Below are positions 61,025 through 64,000 of a stretch of DNA of 64,000 nt, one piece after another. The stretch is from Epiperipatus broadwayi (lineage: Eukaryota > Onychophora > Udeonychophora > Euonychophora > Peripatidae): positions 10,562,771-10,626,770 of the forward strand of contig JAQFVV010000018.1 in assembly GCA_028023455.1 (NCBI GenBank), written 5' to 3'. The notes under the pieces are model-generated. The model saw only the letters and a list, made by a program, of their open reading frames with translations, was not told where the DNA came from and did no database searches. The translations under genes and the position numbers were made by a program. Within the stretch, counting starts at the first letter, position 1. Each line of letters opens with the position of its first letter.

Positions 61025-61918
61025 GCTGATCTTATTATTATTTTATTGCAGTCATAAAACATACTTAAGTATCAACATCCATTCCAACTGTAAATTTATG
61101 ATGTGCTTATATAATAAATTCTAATAATCCAATTGATAATATTGCATAAATCATTCCTAATTATCCAAAATGCCTCTATAATGATTAATAATATGTGAAA
61201 TTATTCCAAAACCTAGAAGAATTAAGATATATACCCCAGGATGTCCAAAAACAAAGTAAATATTGATATAAAATTGGATCATCTCCACTTGCTGGATCAA
61301 AAAATGAAGTATTCATGTTTATTGTAATGTCACCTGCTAACATAGATAATGATAATGACAAGCAGTAATTTTTACTGATCAAATAAATAAAGGATTATGC
61401 TCAAAAATCATTCCATATGTTCACATATTAATTACAATCATAATAAAATTTAATGCTCCCAAAATTGACAACACACCAGCAATACATAAAGAAAAATTTG
61501 TTAAATTAATTGAACCCACTATGAGTTAAATTTCTAGATAATGGTAGATAGACTGTTCATCCAGTTCCATCTTCTCTTTCAACTATTGAAGATCTTAGGT
61601 AATAATTAAAACCTTAAATTATTTAACTGAAAAAATTCTATATCAGAAACATATAATATCAATAGAACTAATCTATTTCTAAACCCTTCAATTATAATAG
61701 GTATAACTATAAAAAAAAAAATCATTACTAAAGCATGAACTGTAGCAATAACATTAAATAATTGATCATCACCTAATAAATTTCCTATTACCATTAATTC
61801 TGTTCGAATTAACAGCCTTAATGAAGTTTCTATTATAGCTGATCAGATTCCAAAAATAAAATATATTGTTGTAATATCTTTATGATTAGTAGAAAATATC
61901 CATCACAATAAAATCATA
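61025..61918 (-). pseudogene. nuclear mitochondrial copy of cox1 (5' 60%)
   Basis: Read on the minus strand with the invertebrate mitochondrial code: [134 protein letters not shown]. It covers about residues 5-300 of the 510 in COX1. Frameshifts (near 61585, 61365 and 61250) and small deletions, one removing the MLLTDR stretch, show it is a dead nuclear insertion. AAA coding for Lys and AGA for Ser exclude vertebrate and flatworm codes. Confidence 0.9.
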
Positions 61919-62020
61919 TTATTCCAGCTGAAATAATAAACAATATAATTAATGTTAATATATTTAATCATCAATTTAAAACTACATTTTTCTTTATATA
62001 TCTTATTTATTAAAAATGTA

Positions 62021-62092
62021 TAGTTTAAGCTAGTGTAAGATAGGTTTCTACCTTCAAAATTTTTGTATTAATACAGGACGTATGAGGATATA
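62021..62092 (+). pseudogene. probable fragment of mitochondrial 16S rRNA 3' end
   Basis: GCTAGTGTAAGATAGGTTTC followed by TACCTT matches the pattern near the 3' end of invertebrate rrnL (GGCGTAAG..AGGTTGGTTTCTATCTT). TATTAATACAGGACGTATGAGGATA follows in sense; this resembles the TTAGTACGAAAGGACC helix with changes. It sits on the strand opposite to the cox1 copy. The identification rests on short conserved words only. Confidence 0.4.
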
Positions 62093-62125
62093 TGACTTTT
62101 CAATTAAAGTTTTTAATTCTAATCA

Positions 62126-62377
62126 TGTTTGTTATTGTTGGGAGTTTTTTCATTTATTATATTTTGAGTACATTTATTGTCAATGTTATTAAGACTTGAT
62201 TTTATTATATTAAATATTTTGACAATGATAATATCTTGAATAATATGAGAGATTTTTGAGATTGATTTTTTTTTTTTAATTTTGACTTCTTGTGAGGCAA
62301 ACTTAGGATTATCTTTGTTAATTTCATTAATTTGGAGACATATTGACATATACAGTAGTTTAAGAATTATTCGCTAA
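62126..62377 (+). pseudogene. nuclear mitochondrial copy of nad4L, uninterrupted
   Basis: With the mitochondrial code the frame is open from 62126 to TAA at 62375-62377. It reads LLLLGVFSFIMFW, HLLSMLLSLDFIMLN, then TSCEANLGLSLLISLIWSH and SSLSII. The CEAxLGLS motif is diagnostic for ND4L. Four TGA or AGA codons need the mitochondrial code, so it cannot be expressed from the nucleus as such. At about 83 codons it is close to full length. Confidence 0.8.
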
Positions 62378-62895
62378 TAGAAATTATAATATTTTTGGTT
62401 TTAGTTTTAACATGAGATTTTAAGGTCGTTAGTTAAAGATGTATTAATACTATAATATTAATTACCATAATATTTTTTTATTTCTAAATCAAATATTAGT
62501 TTGTATATGTCAAGGATTACATGTGGGTTTGATATGGATATATTGTCTATTACTTTAGTAATGTTGAGAATATAAACTTATATTTTGATAATAATTTCTA
62601 GTTTAAAGATTTTGTTAAAGAATATAAATAAATATTATTTTTGAATTTTGATTTTAATATTAAATATTATTTTGTTTTATACACTTGTTTCATTAAATAA
62701 TTTAATATTTTATATATTATTTGAATTTTCATTAATCCCAACAATTATTTTGATTATAGGTTAAGGTTATCAACCTGAAACTTCAAACAATATTATATTT
62801 GTTGTTTTATCATTTATTTGTATCATTTCCTTTGTTAGCTGGTATTATTGGATTCTATTAGTGATTAAATACTTTATCAATTGTTACAATGATGA
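62377..62895 (+). pseudogene. nuclear mitochondrial copy of nad4, first part
   Basis: It begins with ATA overlapping the nad4L stop, the usual nad4L-nad4 layout. Under the mitochondrial code it gives FDMDMLSITLVMLS, then (after a TAA) TYILMMISSLKILL, LVSLNNLMFYMLFEFSLIPT and GYQPE. Two expected Trp codons are TAA, and the N-terminal third shifts frame, so it is dead. A SINE interrupts it at 62896. Confidence 0.8.
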
Positions 62896-62994
62896 ATTTT
62901 TTTTTTTCATGTGTCAAAGCATCAGCCGGGAAGCGAACCTGGGACAACTGCTTATAAGGCAGCTGTGCTAATCACTCAGCCATCAATGCTTGAC
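62896..62994 (-). mobile_element. tRNA-derived retroposon of the tRNA-Gly family, inserted in the nad4 copy
   Basis: On the minus strand GTCAA precedes a 72-base tRNA-like part (62989 to 62918) with CTGCCTTATAAGCAG where the Gly copies have CTGCCTTCCAAGCAG. TTGACACATG follows, then a poly-A (complement of the T run at 62897-62907). The anticodon position reads TAT. Stem mismatches show it is not a tRNA gene. The same flanks as the copies at 26.4 and 53.8 kb identify the family. Flanking AATGATGAA and AATGAGAAA may be a worn target duplication. Confidence 0.7.
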
Positions 62995-63004
62995 AAAATT
63001 TTTA

Positions 63005-63686
63005 ATGAGAAAATATATAGTATTTTATTAAATAATTTGTATGATAACATTTTTTATTAGATTGCCAATATGTATTGCTCATATTTTGTTGCTAAAGGCT
63101 AATGTTGAAGCTCCAATTTCAGAATCAATAATTTTAGCAAGGGTATTATTAAAATTGGGAGGTTATGGGATTATTCAATTTTCAATAATTTTTAAAATAA
63201 TTACTTTAATGTTTAGAGAATTTTTTATTAGAGTAAGATTATTTGGGATGATAATAACAAGAATGATTTGTATTAAGCAAATTGATATGAAAGATTTAAT
63301 TGCTTATTTATCAGTTGGGCATATAGGATTAATGATTAGGTCAGTATTTGTGATATATAAGTGAGGAATTAATGTGGCTATGTGGATGGTAATTGGACAT
63401 GGTCTTTGTTCATCTGGTTTATTTTGTTTATCAAAAGTATCATATGAGCAGTACCATTCTCAAAGAATGATGGTTTCTAAAGAAATGATAAATGTATTTC
63501 CAAGATTAGGATTATTTTAGTTTATATTAATTGTTGTGAATACGGAAGCTTCTCCTTCATTAAATTTATTTAGTGAAATTCTAAATATTATCTCATTAAT
63601 TTCTTGAAGATTAATTAGTATAGGTATAATAATTTTTACTTCATTTGTTGGTGCTGTATATAGAATATTTACTAATAGTAAATAAA
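63005..63686 (+). pseudogene. nuclear mitochondrial copy of nad4, second part
   Basis: After the retroposon the nad4 frame continues: TFFIRLPMCIAHMLLLKANV, EAPISES, LLKLGGYG, QIDMKDLIAYLSVGHIGL, GHGLCSSGLFCLSKVSYEQ, SPSLNLFSEI. One Trp codon is TAG near 63518. Readable homology ends near 63686; a further stretch to about 63770 may be a frameshifted C-terminus. Part of it is open in the standard code by chance. Confidence 0.85.
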
Positions 63687-63689
63687 AAC

Positions 63690-64000
63690 CTGTGCACCTA
63701 TTATACAGTCATAGACTCACATAAAGCTCTGATTCTTATTGTTACAAATTAAAGTAATAGAAAATTTGATTTTTTTGGAAAGGAGGCCAAACTTGTCCCT
63801 CCCTTTTCCTTCTAGATTGTGAGGTCCTTGACTGCAATCCATTTAGCCTACATGTAAATCTGGAGCTGCACATATTTAAATTATTAATCCCAATGTTCTT
63901 TGACAGGAGATTTTTTTGAGTCATACAATCTACTTTTCAGCAGATTACTTAATACATATTCTAGTATATCTGCCCTATGCCACCATCCTGGCTTTAAATT
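63690..64000. other. end of window, nothing certain
   Basis: This is slightly GC-richer sequence after the mitochondrial copy. A minus-strand open frame of 60 codons is Arg/Ser-rich without recognisable motif, and I do not call it a gene. Confidence 0.4.

Noticed and set aside
62119-62349. Minus-strand 76-codon open frame
   Set aside because: It is the antisense shadow of the nad4L copy on the plus strand.
63041-63364. Standard-code nuclear gene of 107 codons
   Set aside because: It is nad4 read in the standard code. The homology continues past the stop (TGA Trp) and upstream beyond the first ATG.
1-64000. CRISPR array or bacterial operons
   Set aside because: No regularly spaced direct repeats with unique spacers and no compact gene arrays. 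Introns, SINEs and NUMTs make the window eukaryotic.

Overview
This is an AT-rich (roughly three-quarters A+T) piece of an animal nuclear genome. It is gene-poor and dense in decayed mobile elements. The host is an invertebrate: a nuclear copy of mitochondrial DNA reads through only with the invertebrate mitochondrial code (TGA Trp, ATA Met, AGA/AGG Ser, AAA Lys). A degenerate CCCTAA-type interstitial telomere array and a GIY-YIG Penelope-like element fit a lophotrochozoan such as a mollusc better than an insect. The phylum is not settled by this window.

Genes. One gene is certain: the TRIM2/TRIM3 orthologue (RING, B-boxes, coiled coil, filamin repeat, NHL propeller) on the minus strand. A 2.2 kb exon (22385-24595) carries almost the whole protein. 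A 16.7 kb intron separates it from a 153 bp last exon (5530-5682). A plausible plus-strand terminal exon of an unidentified gene lies at 97-323. Everything else is intron or intergenic DNA filled with repeats.

Mobile elements, left to right: tRNA-type SINE (3.2-3.4 kb), Penelope-like element (3.6-4.2 kb), LINE relic (7.2-7.7 kb), hAT with a transposase tail (9.9-10.6 kb), LTR element pair (11.8-16.1 kb), CCCTAA array (17.4 kb), LINE relic (25.0-25.4 kb), tRNA-Gly retroposons (26.4, 53.8 and 62.9 kb), one LINE inserted in another (34.4-37 kb), inverted-repeat MITE (37.9 kb), hAT-type MITE (38.7-40.3 kb), Gypsy-like gag relic (40.5-42.4 kb), a GAGCTC hairpin family (45.5 and 56.0 kb), a mariner-like MITE (54.2 kb) and a composite NUMT (61.0-63.7 kb).

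Main finding. A repeat family with a unit of about 450-480 bp occurs in five clusters (4.2, 20.8-22.0, 32.4-34.1, 46.9 and 59.5 kb). Each unit carries what reads as a type I hammerhead ribozyme. It has CTGATGA, a 5-6 bp helix II, GAAA, a tiny self-complementary helix III, a UA cleavage site, and a helix I with one covarying pair. Two copies retain every core nucleotide. The unit also has a tRNA-like B box. All five clusters are built as diverging inverted arms, some with head-to-tail units. This resembles Smalpha-type SINE-like elements and retrozymes that make self-cleaving, possibly circular RNA, but in an arrangement I do not recognise.
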